Assembly: GCA_002372815.1 (NCBI GenBank)
Contig: DFIR01000003.1
Span: 9,995-73,994, forward strand
Length of the DNA: 64,000 nucleotides
Direction of reading: 5' to 3'
DNA from: Lachnospiraceae bacterium UBA3692
GTDB lineage: Bacteria; Bacillota; Clostridia; Lachnospirales; Lachnospiraceae
Shown here: in pieces, positions 1 to 9,267 of the stretch
How positions within the stretch are numbered: position 1 is the first letter of the stretch
How the letters are laid out: every line of letters starts with the position of its first letter
Made by a program: the position numbers and the translations under genes
The notes under the pieces: generated by a model
The model's input: only the letters and a program-made list of their open reading frames with translations
What the model was told of the DNA's origin: nothing
The model's database searches: none

Positions 1-499
1 GGTAGCCTTCGGCGGGCTTCGCGGTCACCTTGATGCCGGGGCCTCCCAGATGGCCCATCTCAAAATGGTCCCGGTTCACGGTGATCAGGTACACGTCGCG
101 GTAGATCCCGCCGTAGAAGGTGAAGTCGGCCTTCTGCGGATAGACGCGGTCATTGCGGCTGTTGTCCGCCCAGACCTGCAGGTGGTTCTCCTCCGCAAGC
201 AGCTCCGTGATGTCGAAGCGGAAGGTGGAGTAGCCGCCGTCGTGCGTGCCGAGAAGCGTGCCGTTCAGCTGCACCTTCGCGGAGGCGTTGACGCCCCGGA
301 ATTCGAGCCAGACCTGCTCGTCGTCTTTGCGGGCAGGTGCGGAAAATGTTTTCTCGTAAAGGCAGGTGCCGCGCCAGTAGTCGTTCCCGCCGTCCTGGCC
401 GTCGAGGGCGTTCCAGGTGTGCGGCAGGTCCACCGGCTGCTTCTTGCCGTCGGGGCCGGTGAAGACCCAGGCGTCGTTGATCAGAGTGACCGTTCTCAT
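1..499 (-). CDS. Glycoside hydrolase family 2 protein, N-terminal part (cut by window edge)
   Basis: Reading leftwards from an ATG at 499 there is an open frame of 166 codons that runs off the window. It shows features of the GH2 sugar-binding (jelly-roll) domain: LPHTWN at residues 26-31, YWRGTCLYEK near 41, LNGTLLGTHDGGYS near 78-91 and FYGGIYRDVYL near 128. Family members are beta-galactosidases, beta-glucuronidases or related exo-glycosidases; the catalytic barrel is outside the window, so the substrate cannot be told. A strong ribosome site (aaaggggg) sits 6 nt before the ATG. The gene is divergent from the LytTR regulator. Confidence 0.9.
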   Translation of the reverse strand, partial: MRTVTLINDAWVFTGPDGKKQPVDLPHTWNALDGQDGGNDYWRGTCLYEKTFSAPARKDDEQVWLEFRGVNASAKVQLNGTLLGTHDGGYSTFRFDITELLAEENHLQVWADNSRNDRVYPQKADFTFYGGIYRDVYLITVNRDHFEMGHLGGPGIKVTAKPAEGY

Positions 500-628
500 T
501 GTTACCCCCTTTGTGATCCGCAGGGACGTCCGCGCGGATGAATACTGAAACATATATCTGTCTCTATCTTATTGCGCACGCGCACGCGAACAACCGATAC
601 GGAATAAACCGCAGGTCTGACAGCATAA

Positions 629-658
629 TTGACATGAATTTGCGGTTGGTCTTACAAT
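629..658 (+). promoter_or_regulatory. Sigma-A type promoter for the LytTR/GHKL pair
   Basis: TTGACA at 629-634 and TACAAT at 653-658 with an 18-bp spacer, 24 nt before the response-regulator start. The rest of the divergent interval (500-628) holds an alternating gcgcacgcgcacgcg stretch near 573-587 but no obvious promoter for the glycosidase. Confidence 0.7.
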
Positions 659-681
659 AAATATCTGATGGGAGGAGCACT

Positions 682-1395
682 ATGAGACAGTATCTGACAG
701 CCATCATAGAGGACGATGCGGAGTACGCCGCCTATCTGCAGACATGCCTGCAGAGATACGGCGCCGAGAAGGACTGCGCCTTTCAGATCCGGAGCTTCGG
801 CCGCGCCGAGGCCTTCCTTTCGGGCGAGCAGGGGCTGTATGACCTGGTCTTCATGGACGTCGAGCTGGGGGAAGGCTGGATGAACGGGATCGAGGCGGCG
901 CGCGCGCTGCGGGAGAAGGGCAGCATGGCCATGCTGTTCTTCGTCACCAACATGCCCCAGTACGCGCCGAGCGGCTACGATGTGGACGCCATCGACTACC
1001 TGATCAAGCCCGTCAATTACCGCGCCCTGTCGGTGAAACTGGACAAGGCACTGCGGATCCTGCAGCAGCGCAGCGGCATTCCCGTCCGGATCCGGCTCCG
1101 GGACGGCCTGCGGGTCGTGTCCTCCGCGGAGATCCGCTATATCGAGGTCATGGGCCATGACCTCATGTTCCATACGGACAAGGAAGTGATCACCGCCTAC
1201 GGCGGCCTCAAGGAGCGCGAGACGGAGCTCGCCGGGCAGGGATTCGCCAGGTGCAGCGCCTCGGTGCTCGTCAACCTGCGCCACGTGACCGGCCTCTACG
1301 GCGATGAGATCAGTGTCGGGGACGAGCGGATCCGGATCGGGCGCTCGAAGAGGAAAGAGTTCCTGACGCGGCTCAATCAGTATCTCGGAGGATAG
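682..1395 (+). CDS. LytTR-family response regulator
   Basis: Cytoplasmic transcription regulator of 237 residues. The receiver domain has the acidic pair D11-D12, the probable phosphoacceptor D59 in FMDVEL and the conserved lysine K109 in LIKPV. The C-terminal ~100 residues (from about 135) form a LytTR DNA-binding domain, with RYIEVMGHDLMFHT and the ending common to AgrA/VirR-type proteins. The start is supported by gggaggag 8 nt upstream. The sensor kinase gene follows 6 nt downstream, so the two form a two-component system. Such pairs often control bacteriocin or peptide-signalling genes; the exporter locus 3 kb downstream is a reasonable but unproven target. Confidence 0.93.
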   Translation: MRQYLTAIIEDDAEYAAYLQTCLQRYGAEKDCAFQIRSFGRAEAFLSGEQGLYDLVFMDVELGEGWMNGIEAARALREKGSMAMLFFVTNMPQYAPSGYDVDAIDYLIKPVNYRALSVKLDKALRILQQRSGIPVRIRLRDGLRVVSSAEIRYIEVMGHDLMFHTDKEVITAYGGLKERETELAGQGFARCSASVLVNLRHVTGLYGDEISVGDERIRIGRSKRKEFLTRLNQYLGG

Positions 1396-1401
1396 AAGGG
1401 G

Positions 1402-2748
1402 ATGCCTTTTTCCGCATTTCTATACCCGCGGCTGGAGGCGGCAGCGTACCTGGCGGAGATCCTGATCGCGGAATACCTGTTTCTCGGCGGCCTGGTCAAA
1501 AGGCCGCATTTTATCCTGCGGGCAGCCGGAAGCGGTCTGCTCGTTCTTCTGGTGGGCACTGTTTCGGGCATTCCGGCACAGGCCGGATTCCCCAGGTTCC
1601 TGTGGTTTCTCTGCGCCATGGCGGCGTGTATCGCGGCCGCCGTCTGCTGCTTCGAAGACGATGTCTTCACGGTGAGCTCCGCCTGTGTCGCCGGTTTCGC
1701 GACGCAGCACATCGCCAACAAATGTACCATTCTGCTGGGGCTGATCCCGGTGGTCTCCAAGATCCTGGCCCACAGCGAGGAGATGCACGCCGTGCTGGAG
1801 ATCCTGGTCTTCGGCTATATCTATCTTCTGATCTATTATGTCTTCGGACGCAGGAACCGCGGGAAGGCGGACAACATCCAGCTGCGGATCCTGGCGATCG
1901 TGATCATCCTCACCTGCATCGGCGTCAACCGCCTGGTGGTCGACAGCGCCACCGGCAACGTATACTTTGAGATCGCCGCCTGTATCTACGCGATCCTCTG
2001 CTGCGTCTTCGCGCTCATGATCCAGTTCACGATCGCCCGCTGGCAGGAGGCCGACACGGAGCGGCTCCTGATCCGCCAGCACCTCGCCGACGCGGAGAAG
2101 CAGTACGAGCAGTGGACCGTGAACGCCGGCATGATCAAGGTGTGGATCCATGACCTGCGGCACCTGATGGACCGCATCGAGAGACACGCGAAGTCCGGGC
2201 AGGGGGACGGCGCGCGCGTGCCGGACCTGACGGCGATCCGGGAGGCGGTCGACCGGCTGTCCCCGACGGTGCGGACGGGCAACGACACGCTGGACACCCT
2301 TCTGCGCAATACGGACGACCTGTGCCGGCAGAACGGGATCACGCTGCAGTGCGTCGCCTATGCCGACTGCCTGAAGAATCTGGACGGGACGCGCCTGTAT
2401 TTCCTCTTCCAGAACGCCATCGACAACGCGGTCGAGAGCGTGAGCGCCATCGAGGACCCGGAGAAGCGCCTGATCGACATCAGCATCCGCAGCTTCGGCG
2501 ACTCCGCCTCCATCCGGATCTGGAACTACTACGCCGGCCGGGTCTCCTTCTCGGACGGCCTGCCGGTCAGCAGGAGGCAGTCGCAGGGCCACGGCTACGG
2601 GATGAAGAGCATGCAGCGCATCGTGGACGCCTTCGGCGGCGTCATGGACGCCCGGACGGAGGGGGAGATCTTCCGGCTGGACATCATGCTGCCCACGCCG
2701 CGGAGCGGCGGAGACGGAGTGCCGGCAGCGGGCTCAGGAGGGTTTTGA
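1402..2748 (+). CDS. GHKL-type sensor histidine kinase
   Basis: Membrane kinase of 448 residues, AgrC-like in layout. Residues 1 to about 215 contain several hydrophobic segments. A short linker then leads to the dimerisation/phosphoacceptor region with IHDLRHLM (H250 is the probable phosphorylated residue). The ATPase domain has the N-box FQNAIDNAVESV (N338, N342) and a G-box GHGYGMKSM near 395-404. It lies 6 nt behind its response regulator and ends within the promoter region of the next gene. The ligand is unknown; no agrD-like prepeptide gene is seen beside it. Confidence 0.93.
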   Translation: MPFSAFLYPRLEAAAYLAEILIAEYLFLGGLVKRPHFILRAAGSGLLVLLVGTVSGIPAQAGFPRFLWFLCAMAACIAAAVCCFEDDVFTVSSACVAGFATQHIANKCTILLGLIPVVSKILAHSEEMHAVLEILVFGYIYLLIYYVFGRRNRGKADNIQLRILAIVIILTCIGVNRLVVDSATGNVYFEIAACIYAILCCVFALMIQFTIARWQEADTERLLIRQHLADAEKQYEQWTVNAGMIKVWIHDLRHLMDRIERHAKSGQGDGARVPDLTAIREAVDRLSPTVRTGNDTLDTLLRNTDDLCRQNGITLQCVAYADCLKNLDGTRLYFLFQNAIDNAVESVSAIEDPEKRLIDISIRSFGDSASIRIWNYYAGRVSFSDGLPVSRRQSQGHGYGMKSMQRIVDAFGGVMDARTEGEIFRLDIMLPTPRSGGDGVPAAGSGGF

Positions 2749-2777
2749 TTGAGAATCCGCGGCGCCTGGTGTATAGT
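2749..2777 (+). promoter_or_regulatory. Promoter for the TVP38-tetR (and possibly exporter) operon
   Basis: TTGAGA at 2749-2754 and TATAGT at 2772-2777 with a 17-bp spacer, starting at the last base of the kinase gene. No second clear promoter is seen before the exporter genes, so transcription from here may continue to 9556. Confidence 0.6.
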
Positions 2778-2835
2778 ATTGGGATAAAGCAGAATCCGGC
2801 GGGCCGCGTCCCGCTGTTACACGGAGACGATATAT

Positions 2836-3657
2836 TTGAAAGAATTCTGGAATAAATGGAAGGACAGAATCATTCCGGTCGCCATGCTGATTGCGGTGGT
2901 GTACCTGGTCTGGCTTGCCTTCGGCAGGATGCTCCCCGGCCTGATCCCGCTTCTGCGGGAGGGAAACGAGGAAGCGATCGAACACTATCTCGCACAGCAG
3001 AGCGGGATCAAGGGCATCATCAGCGTGCTGCTTCTGTCGATGATCCAGGTGGTCAGTGTCGTGCTTCCGGGTATGGCGATCCAGGTCGCGGCGGGAGTGA
3101 TTTATGGCTGGTGGAAGGCCTTTCTTCTCTGCTATACTGGGTTTGTCATTGCAAATCTGCTTGTCTTTTATTTTGACCGCAGTGTGGGCGGCGAGAGCGG
3201 CGAGATCCATGTGAAGGGATGGGCCGCTTCTTTTCTGAAGAAGCTCATGGATATGGATCCTGTCTATATGGTCGGGATCGCATGCCTGATCCCCGCGATC
3301 CCGAACGGGATCATCCCCCACATCGCGGCGCGGTCGAAAGCGACCCTGAAGCAGTTTGCGATCGGCGTGGCGGGGTGCTGCTGGATCCAGATCCTCACGT
3401 CCTGCCTGGCGGGAAGTTTCATCATTCAGGGGGAGTGGCTGTTCACCATCCTGTGCATCGGCGCGCAGGTCCTCCTGATCGCGTTCATCGTGTGGCGCAG
3501 GGAGACCGTACTGCGGCTGCTGGAGGATCTCCGGGTCGTCCGCAACCGGGCACGCTTCCGGCTGACCGGGAAGGCGATCGGGGAGATGACGCTGCAGAAG
3601 GACCGCCCGGGAGACCAGGAGAAAGAGGCCGGAAGAGAACATGGCGGAGAGACCTGA
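2836..3657 (+). CDS. TVP38/TMEM64-family (VTT domain) membrane protein
   Basis: Integral membrane protein of 273 residues. Hydrophobic segments lie near residues 10-30, 55-80, 85-115, 145-165 and 185-225. The VTT/SNARE-associated region includes VAAGVIYGWWKAFLLCYTG and the conserved ACLIPAIPNGIIPHIAA stretch, where the family has its proline/asparagine-rich re-entrant motif. DedA/TVP38 proteins are linked to lipid carrier or phospholipid scrambling and membrane homeostasis; the cargo here is not known. The start is TTG, chosen because GGAGA lies 8 nt upstream. The 3' end overlaps the TetR gene by 17 nt, which suggests translational coupling. Confidence 0.85.
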   Translation: MKEFWNKWKDRIIPVAMLIAVVYLVWLAFGRMLPGLIPLLREGNEEAIEHYLAQQSGIKGIISVLLLSMIQVVSVVLPGMAIQVAAGVIYGWWKAFLLCYTGFVIANLLVFYFDRSVGGESGEIHVKGWAASFLKKLMDMDPVYMVGIACLIPAIPNGIIPHIAARSKATLKQFAIGVAGCCWIQILTSCLAGSFIIQGEWLFTILCIGAQVLLIAFIVWRRETVLRLLEDLRVVRNRARFRLTGKAIGEMTLQKDRPGDQEKEAGREHGGET

Positions 3658-4225
3658 GAGAAAAGAGACCAGCAAAGAGAATATCGAACAGGCTCTGGCG
3701 GCGAGCCTGAAGGAACTGACGGTGCGGCAGCCTTTCGACAAGATCACGATCCGGCAGATCACGGACGGGGCCGGGGTGATCCGCGTGACCTTCTACAACC
3801 ATTTTCAGGACAAATATGATCTGCTCGGGTGGATCATCCGGAGCGAGATCCTCGCGCCGGTCGGGATCCTGTTCGAGAACGGCATGTACAGGGAGGCCAT
3901 ACACCTGATCTTCGCGAACATGCAGAAGGACCGCGCCTTCTACACCGCCGCGGTGCATATCGAGGGGCAGAACTCCTTCGCGGAGATCAGCAGGCAGTGC
4001 ATCTACGAGCTGCTGCTGCAGCTTTTTTCGGCACATGCGGCCGGGAAGCCGGCGAAGCACGCGTGGCTGACGCCGGAGCAGTTCGCCCAGTATTACGCGG
4101 AATCCATGAACTTCATCGTGCTGTCCTGGATCCGGTCGGGCATGACCGTCTCGCCGGAGGAGATGGCAATGATCTACGAATACGTCGGCACACGTTCGAT
4201 GTGGGACGTACTGCAGGAACTGTAA
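3641..4225 (+). CDS. TetR/AcrR-family transcriptional regulator
   Basis: Protein of 194 residues. The N-terminal helix-turn-helix (about 15-62) includes FDKITIRQITDGAGV and the recognition-helix end VTFYNHFQDKYDLL, typical of TetR proteins. The C-terminal ligand/dimerisation half resembles the type paired with DhaS-like regulators. It overlaps the TVP38 gene by 17 nt and lies 49 nt before the export locus, so it may autoregulate this operon. A perfect inverted repeat that could be a TetR-family operator is found elsewhere in the window (11591-11616); whether this protein binds it is a guess. Confidence 0.9.
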   Translation: MAERPERKETSKENIEQALAASLKELTVRQPFDKITIRQITDGAGVIRVTFYNHFQDKYDLLGWIIRSEILAPVGILFENGMYREAIHLIFANMQKDRAFYTAAVHIEGQNSFAEISRQCIYELLLQLFSAHAAGKPAKHAWLTPEQFAQYYAESMNFIVLSWIRSGMTVSPEEMAMIYEYVGTRSMWDVLQEL

Positions 4226-4274
4226 ACGGCGGAAACGCTCCGGGCGGGACAGACGCTTCACAACAGGAGGAAAC

Positions 4275-4691
4275 ATGGCACAGCAAGAAGAACTGTTCAG
4301 AAAGAAGAGCCTCGAGAGGATCTCCTCTCCGGAACAGCTGCAGGACTATATGCGCGTCACGACGCCGGGGACATGGATGCTCCTTCTGGCGGTGATCATC
4401 CTGCTCGGCGGACTGCTCGTATGCAGCGTGCTTGGCAGGGTCGAGACGACGGTCTCCGGAAAGGCCCAGGTACAGGGCGGCACCGCGACCGTTGAGGTGG
4501 AGGAGAAGACGGAGAAGGTCGAACCCGGCATGACGCTGCGGATCGGGGACCTGGAGATGTCTGTCGAACAGGTGCGGCGGGAAGAGGACGGCGCGGCCTA
4601 CGCGTCCGCGGCCGTGGATCTGCCGGACGGGAACTATGACGCGGTCATCGTCACGGAATCCATATCGCCCATTACTTTTCTGGTGAACTGA
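4275..4691 (+). CDS. Short membrane-fusion-like protein of the peptide exporter
   Basis: Protein of 138 residues with a soluble N-terminus, one membrane segment near 36-56 (MLLLAVIILLGGLLVCSVLG) and a beta-rich extracytoplasmic part. Position and layout match the HlyD-like secretion protein of NHLP-type bacteriocin export loci, where the order is secretion protein, peptidase-ABC, second ABC. It is much shorter than usual adaptor proteins and lacks a visible coiled-coil hairpin, so it may be a reduced anchor. RBS aggagg sits 6 nt before the ATG, and the gene ends 16 nt before the peptidase-ABC gene. The assignment rests partly on context. Confidence 0.65.
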   Translation: MAQQEELFRKKSLERISSPEQLQDYMRVTTPGTWMLLLAVIILLGGLLVCSVLGRVETTVSGKAQVQGGTATVEVEEKTEKVEPGMTLRIGDLEMSVEQVRREEDGAAYASAAVDLPDGNYDAVIVTESISPITFLVN

Positions 4692-4707
4692 CGGGAGGAC
4701 GGCGGAT

Positions 4708-6906
4708 ATGTCTGAGGCGAACAGCAGCAAGGGCAGAAAGATCCGGCAGCCTCTCACAAAAGGTGTCGCCGATGTGCCGGTCGTGATGCAGATGGAGGCG
4801 CTGGAATGCGGCGCCGCTTGTCTGACGATGGTCATGGCCTATTACAGCAAGTGGGTGCCGCTGGAACAGGTGCGTCTGGACTGCGGCGTCTCGCGCGACG
4901 GTTCCAACGCCCGCAATATGCTGGCGGCCGCCCGCAACTACGGTTTTGAGGCGGACGGCTACCGCATGGAAGTGGACGCTCTGAAGAAGAACGCGAAGCT
5001 GCCCTGCATCATTCATTGGAATTTCAACCATTTTGTCGTGCTCTGCGGATTCCGCGGAGACAAGGCGGTCCTCAACGACCCGGCCCGCGGGACGGTCCGG
5101 GTGTCCATGGAGGAGTTCGACACGGCCTTCACCGGCATCTGCCTGATGATCACGCCGGGAGAGAATTTCGTCCCCTCCGGCAAGAGGAAGAGCACGCTCG
5201 AGTTCGCGGCGAAGCGCCTGCGCGGCGCCGGCGCTGCGGTCCTGTTCGTGATGCTCACGTCCGTGATCAGCTACATGTTCGGGATCATCAACCCCATGAT
5301 GACCAGGATCTTCATGGACCGGCTGCTCACGGGGCGCAACCCGGAGTGGCTGCAGCCGTTCATCATGGTCATGTCGCTCCTGTGCGTCATCCAGCTGACG
5401 GTCCTGTGGGCGCAGACCATCTATTCCCTCCGGATCAACGGAAAGATGGCGGTGATGGGGAGCACCTCCTACATGTGGAAGGTGCTGCGCCTGCCGATGG
5501 AATTTTTCTCCCAGCGGCTCACAGGAGATATCCTGCAGAGGGCCTCGACCAACGCGACGATCGCGGGTACGCTCGTGCAGACCGCGGCCCCGCTGGCCCT
5601 CAACACGATCATGATGATCTTCTACCTGGTGCTGATGCTGCGGTACAGCCCGGTCCTCACGCTGGTGGGCATCGTGTCGGTATCGCTGAACCTCGCCGTC
5701 GGCCGCTTCCTCTCTGCGAAGAAAGTGAACCTGACCCGCGTCCAGCTGCGCGACCAGGGCAAGCTCGAATCGACCACCCTCGCCGGCATCAGCATGGCGG
5801 AGACGATCCGGGCCTCGGGGGCGGAGAGCGGATTCTTCCGGAAATGGTCCGGCTACCAGGCTTCCGTGAACACACAGAACGTGAAGATGACCTCCATGAG
5901 CGCCGGCTTCGGCCTGCTCCCCGCCTTCATCGGGATCGCCGCCAACTACGCGGTACTGATCATGGGCGTCTACTTCGCGATGTCCTCGGACTTCACACTT
6001 GGTAAAATTACGGTCTTCCAGGGATTCCTGGCCTCCTTCATGGGACCGGCGATGACGCTGATCTCCGCGGGGCAGATCATCCAGGAGATGCGCACCCAGA
6101 TGGAGCGCGTGGAAGACGTCATGGAATACCCGGAGGATCCGAACGTCCGGGAGATGTCCGCGGAGGCGGACGTCGATTACGCCAAGCTGGGGGGCCATGT
6201 GGAGCTCAAAAATGTCACCTTCGGCTACTCCCGGCTGGGAAATCCTGTCGTGCAGGACATCTCGATCGACATCAAGCCGGGGAGCCGTGTCGCCATCGTC
6301 GGCGCCAGCGGCTGCGGCAAGTCGACGATCAGCAAGCTGATCTCCGGACTCTATGAGCCCTGGAGCGGGGAGATCCTCTTCGACGGGAAGCCGATCCGGG
6401 ACATCCACAGGGGCGTCTTCATCGGTTCGCTGGCGGTCGTCGACCAGGATATCATCCTGTTCGAGGATACCATCGCCGAGAACATCCGGATGTGGGACAG
6501 CTCCATCCAGGACTTCGAAGTCATTCTGGCCGCGAGGGACGCGCAGATCCACGACGACATCCTGCAGCGGCCCGGCGGATACCGCTGCCGCCTCACAGAG
6601 AACGGCAAGGACCTCTCGGGAGGCCAGAGACAGCGCCTCGAGATCGCCCGTGTGCTGGCGCAGGATCCCACGATCCTGATCATGGACGAGGCCACCAGCG
6701 CGCTGGATGCCCGCACCGAGTACGACGTGGTGCGCGCGGTCAGCGACCGGGGCATCACCTGCATCGTGATCGCGCACAGACTTTCCACCATCCGGGACTG
6801 CGACGAGATCATCGTGCTGGACCACGGGAAGATCGTGGAGAGAGGCACGCACGACGAACTGTACGCGCTGGGCGGCGCCTACACGCAGCTGGTCACGAGC
6901 GACTGA
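4708..6906 (+). CDS. C39-peptidase/ABC exporter (NHLP-type peptidase-permease-ATPase)
   Basis: Protein of 732 residues that should cleave double-glycine leaders and export the product. The N-terminal C39 peptidase has the oxyanion Gln Q28, catalytic Cys C34 in LECGAAC, His H108 in FNHFVV and Asp D124 in NDPARG, so all catalytic residues are present. Six membrane helices span about 160-430. The nucleotide-binding domain has Walker A GASGCGKST (K538), signature LSGGQ at 636-640, Walker B IMDEA (D660, E661) and the switch His H690. The first gene with a matching GG leader is at 9260. A 57-nt gap separates it from the second ABC gene. Confidence 0.93.
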   Translation: MSEANSSKGRKIRQPLTKGVADVPVVMQMEALECGAACLTMVMAYYSKWVPLEQVRLDCGVSRDGSNARNMLAAARNYGFEADGYRMEVDALKKNAKLPCIIHWNFNHFVVLCGFRGDKAVLNDPARGTVRVSMEEFDTAFTGICLMITPGENFVPSGKRKSTLEFAAKRLRGAGAAVLFVMLTSVISYMFGIINPMMTRIFMDRLLTGRNPEWLQPFIMVMSLLCVIQLTVLWAQTIYSLRINGKMAVMGSTSYMWKVLRLPMEFFSQRLTGDILQRASTNATIAGTLVQTAAPLALNTIMMIFYLVLMLRYSPVLTLVGIVSVSLNLAVGRFLSAKKVNLTRVQLRDQGKLESTTLAGISMAETIRASGAESGFFRKWSGYQASVNTQNVKMTSMSAGFGLLPAFIGIAANYAVLIMGVYFAMSSDFTLGKITVFQGFLASFMGPAMTLISAGQIIQEMRTQMERVEDVMEYPEDPNVREMSAEADVDYAKLGGHVELKNVTFGYSRLGNPVVQDISIDIKPGSRVAIVGASGCGKSTISKLISGLYEPWSGEILFDGKPIRDIHRGVFIGSLAVVDQDIILFEDTIAENIRMWDSSIQDFEVILAARDAQIHDDILQRPGGYRCRLTENGKDLSGGQRQRLEIARVLAQDPTILIMDEATSALDARTEYDVVRAVSDRGITCIVIAHRLSTIRDCDEIIVLDHGKIVERGTHDELYALGGAYTQLVTSD

Positions 6907-6963
6907 CCTTCGGGACCGGCCCTTCGGGCCGGCCGCAGAGGAATGACCTGAGAGGAATGACAG

Positions 6964-9267
6964 ATGGGTTGGTTTGACGAACAGATCCGGGAGAGGATGC
7001 AGAAGGACCAGGAGGTCTTCGAGGACGCCTTTCTGGAGGTCGCGGGTGCCGTACTGGGCGGCCGCGGCGCTGCCCGGCTGATGGATGAGCGCCTGGCTGC
7101 CCGCGAGGCGCTGGACGAGATCCTGAAATACTATCACTATAAACCTGCTCCGGAGGTGCCGGATTCGATCAAGACCGCAGAGGAGCAGATCGAATATGTG
7201 CTACGGCCCTACGGCCTGATGACGCGGAACGTGAAGCTCGAACCGGGCTGGCAGCACGACGCGATCGGGCCGATGCTGGGCGTCCTGGAGGAGTCCGGCG
7301 CGGCGGTGGCACTGCTTCCGGGGATCCTGCGCGGATACACCTTCAAGGATCCGGAGACCGGCGAGACCGTGCCTGTCAATGACAGGACCGCGAAGAGACT
7401 GTCCCCGGAGGCGCTCTGCTTCTACCGGCCGCTGCCGATGAAGCGCCTGGGGATCCCGGACCTGCTGATCTACATGCGCGACTGCATCTCCGCGCGCGAC
7501 CTGGTCCTGATCTTCCTGGGGACGCTGGCCGTCATTCTCGCGGGCATGATCGAACCGCGGGTCTACCAGGCCATCACCGGGCCGGTCCTCGCGAGCCGCA
7601 ACGTCTCGCTGCTGATCGGCATGGCGGTCTTCCTGCTGTGCGCGGCCTTCGCCGGACAGCTGCTCGGGTCGGTCAAGAACCTCCTGATGAAGCGGATCAC
7701 CGCCAAGACCTCGCTCGCCGTCGAGGCGGCGGTCATGATGCGGATCCTGTCGCTGCCCCTGAGCTTCTTCCGGAAGTTCTCCTCGGGTGAACTTTCCAGC
7801 AGAGCGGACTCCGTGGGATCCCTCTGCAGCATGCTGCTGGACCAGATTCTGTCCACGGGACTCTCGTCGGTGCTGTCGCTCCTGTACGTCACACAGATCT
7901 TTCGCTTCACGCCCATGCTCGTGTGGCCGTCCATCGCGATCATCCTGGTGACCGTCGGCCTCAGCCTGGCCGTCTCCTTCCTGCAGATGAAGATCTCCGC
8001 CCAGCAGATGCAGCTCTCCGCGGAGGAGTCCGGCATGAGCTACGCCCTCGTCAGCGGGATCCGGAAGATCCGTCTGGCTGGCGCTGAGAAGCGCGCCTTC
8101 GCGCGCTGGGCGAAGCATTACGCGAAGGGCGCCGCCCTCCAGTACGATCCGCCCGCTCTGGTGAAGCTGAACGGCGTCCTCATGACCGCCGTCTCCCTGA
8201 TCGGCACCATCATCCTCTACGACCTCTCCGTCCGCTCCGGCGTGACACCTTCGTCCTACTTCGCGTTCAGCGCCGCCTACGGAAGAGTCATGGGGACTTT
8301 CCAGTCCCTGGCCGGCATCGTGATCTCGACAGCTTCGATCAAGCCCGTGCTCGACATGGCGGCCCCCATCCTGGAGACAGAGCCGGAGATGACAGCGGAC
8401 AAGGAGATCCTGACCCGCGTCTCCGGAAAGATGGAGATGAGCCACGTCTGGTTCCGCTACGAGGAGGACGCCCCCTACATCCTGCAGGATCTCTCCCTGC
8501 AGATCAAGGCAGGAGAGTATGTGGCGATCGTCGGCCGGACCGGCTGCGGCAAGTCCACGCTGATCCGCCTGCTCCTCGGCTTTGAGAAGCCGGAGAAAGG
8601 CGCCGTCTTCTACGACGGCAGAGACCTGAACACCATCGACCCCCGCTCGCTGCGCAAGCAGATGGGCGTCGTGACGCAGAACGGGGACCTCTTCCAGGGG
8701 GACATCTACTCCAACATCACCATCTCCGCGCCGCACCTGACCCTCGAGGAAGCCTGGGAGGCCGCAGAGACGGCCGGCATCGCGGAGGACATCCGCCGGA
8801 TGCCCATGGGCATGCACACCGTCATCTCGGAGGGCTCGGGCGGGATCTCCGGCGGCCAGCGGCAGCGCCTGATGATCGCGCGCGCCATCGCCCCGAAGCC
8901 GAAGATCCTCATCTTCGACGAGGCGACCAGCGCCCTGGACAACGTGACCCAGAAGAAGGTCACGGAAGCTCTGGACAAGCTCCACTGCACCAGGATCGTG
9001 ATCGCCCACAGACTCAGCACCATCCGCTCCTGCGACCGCATCCTGCTCCTCGACAAGGGCAGGATCGCAGAGGAAGGCACCTATGACGAACTGATCGCGA
9101 AGGGCGGCACCTTCGCCGATCTCATCGCCCGGCAGAGACTGCACACAGAGACACCAGAAACAAAGGATACAGCAGCTGCAGAAGATACAGCGGTAACAGA
9201 AGACACAGCAGAAACAAAAGAAGCGTCAGAAACAAAAGATGCAAAGGAGGATCAGAACAATGACTGA
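6964..9267 (+). CDS. Second ABC exporter subunit of the NHLP-type locus
   Basis: Protein of 767 residues with an N-terminal cytoplasmic region (about 1-160) that lacks a C39 peptidase, then six membrane helices (about 170-460) and a complete ATPase domain: Walker A GRTGCGKST (K530), signature ISGGQ at 628-632 and Walker B IFDEA (D652, E653). Pairing of a peptidase-ABC with a peptidase-free ABC is the hallmark of NHLP-type loci, where the two probably form a heterodimer. The last ~35 residues are a low-complexity tail of repeated ETKD/AEDT units, unusual for the family. The stop overlaps the peptide gene start (ATGACTGA), so the two are coupled. Confidence 0.9.
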   Translation: MGWFDEQIRERMQKDQEVFEDAFLEVAGAVLGGRGAARLMDERLAAREALDEILKYYHYKPAPEVPDSIKTAEEQIEYVLRPYGLMTRNVKLEPGWQHDAIGPMLGVLEESGAAVALLPGILRGYTFKDPETGETVPVNDRTAKRLSPEALCFYRPLPMKRLGIPDLLIYMRDCISARDLVLIFLGTLAVILAGMIEPRVYQAITGPVLASRNVSLLIGMAVFLLCAAFAGQLLGSVKNLLMKRITAKTSLAVEAAVMMRILSLPLSFFRKFSSGELSSRADSVGSLCSMLLDQILSTGLSSVLSLLYVTQIFRFTPMLVWPSIAIILVTVGLSLAVSFLQMKISAQQMQLSAEESGMSYALVSGIRKIRLAGAEKRAFARWAKHYAKGAALQYDPPALVKLNGVLMTAVSLIGTIILYDLSVRSGVTPSSYFAFSAAYGRVMGTFQSLAGIVISTASIKPVLDMAAPILETEPEMTADKEILTRVSGKMEMSHVWFRYEEDAPYILQDLSLQIKAGEYVAIVGRTGCGKSTLIRLLLGFEKPEKGAVFYDGRDLNTIDPRSLRKQMGVVTQNGDLFQGDIYSNITISAPHLTLEEAWEAAETAGIAEDIRRMPMGMHTVISEGSGGISGGQRQRLMIARAIAPKPKILIFDEATSALDNVTQKKVTEALDKLHCTRIVIAHRLSTIRSCDRILLLDKGRIAEEGTYDELIAKGGTFADLIARQRLHTETPETKDTAAAEDTAVTEDTAETKEASETKDAKEDQNND

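Noticed and set aside
4672..7137. 821-codon antisense frame opposite the C39-ABC gene
   Set aside because: A shadow of a gene with all catalytic motifs on the other strand; Arg/Asp/Gly-rich composition typical of such shadows.
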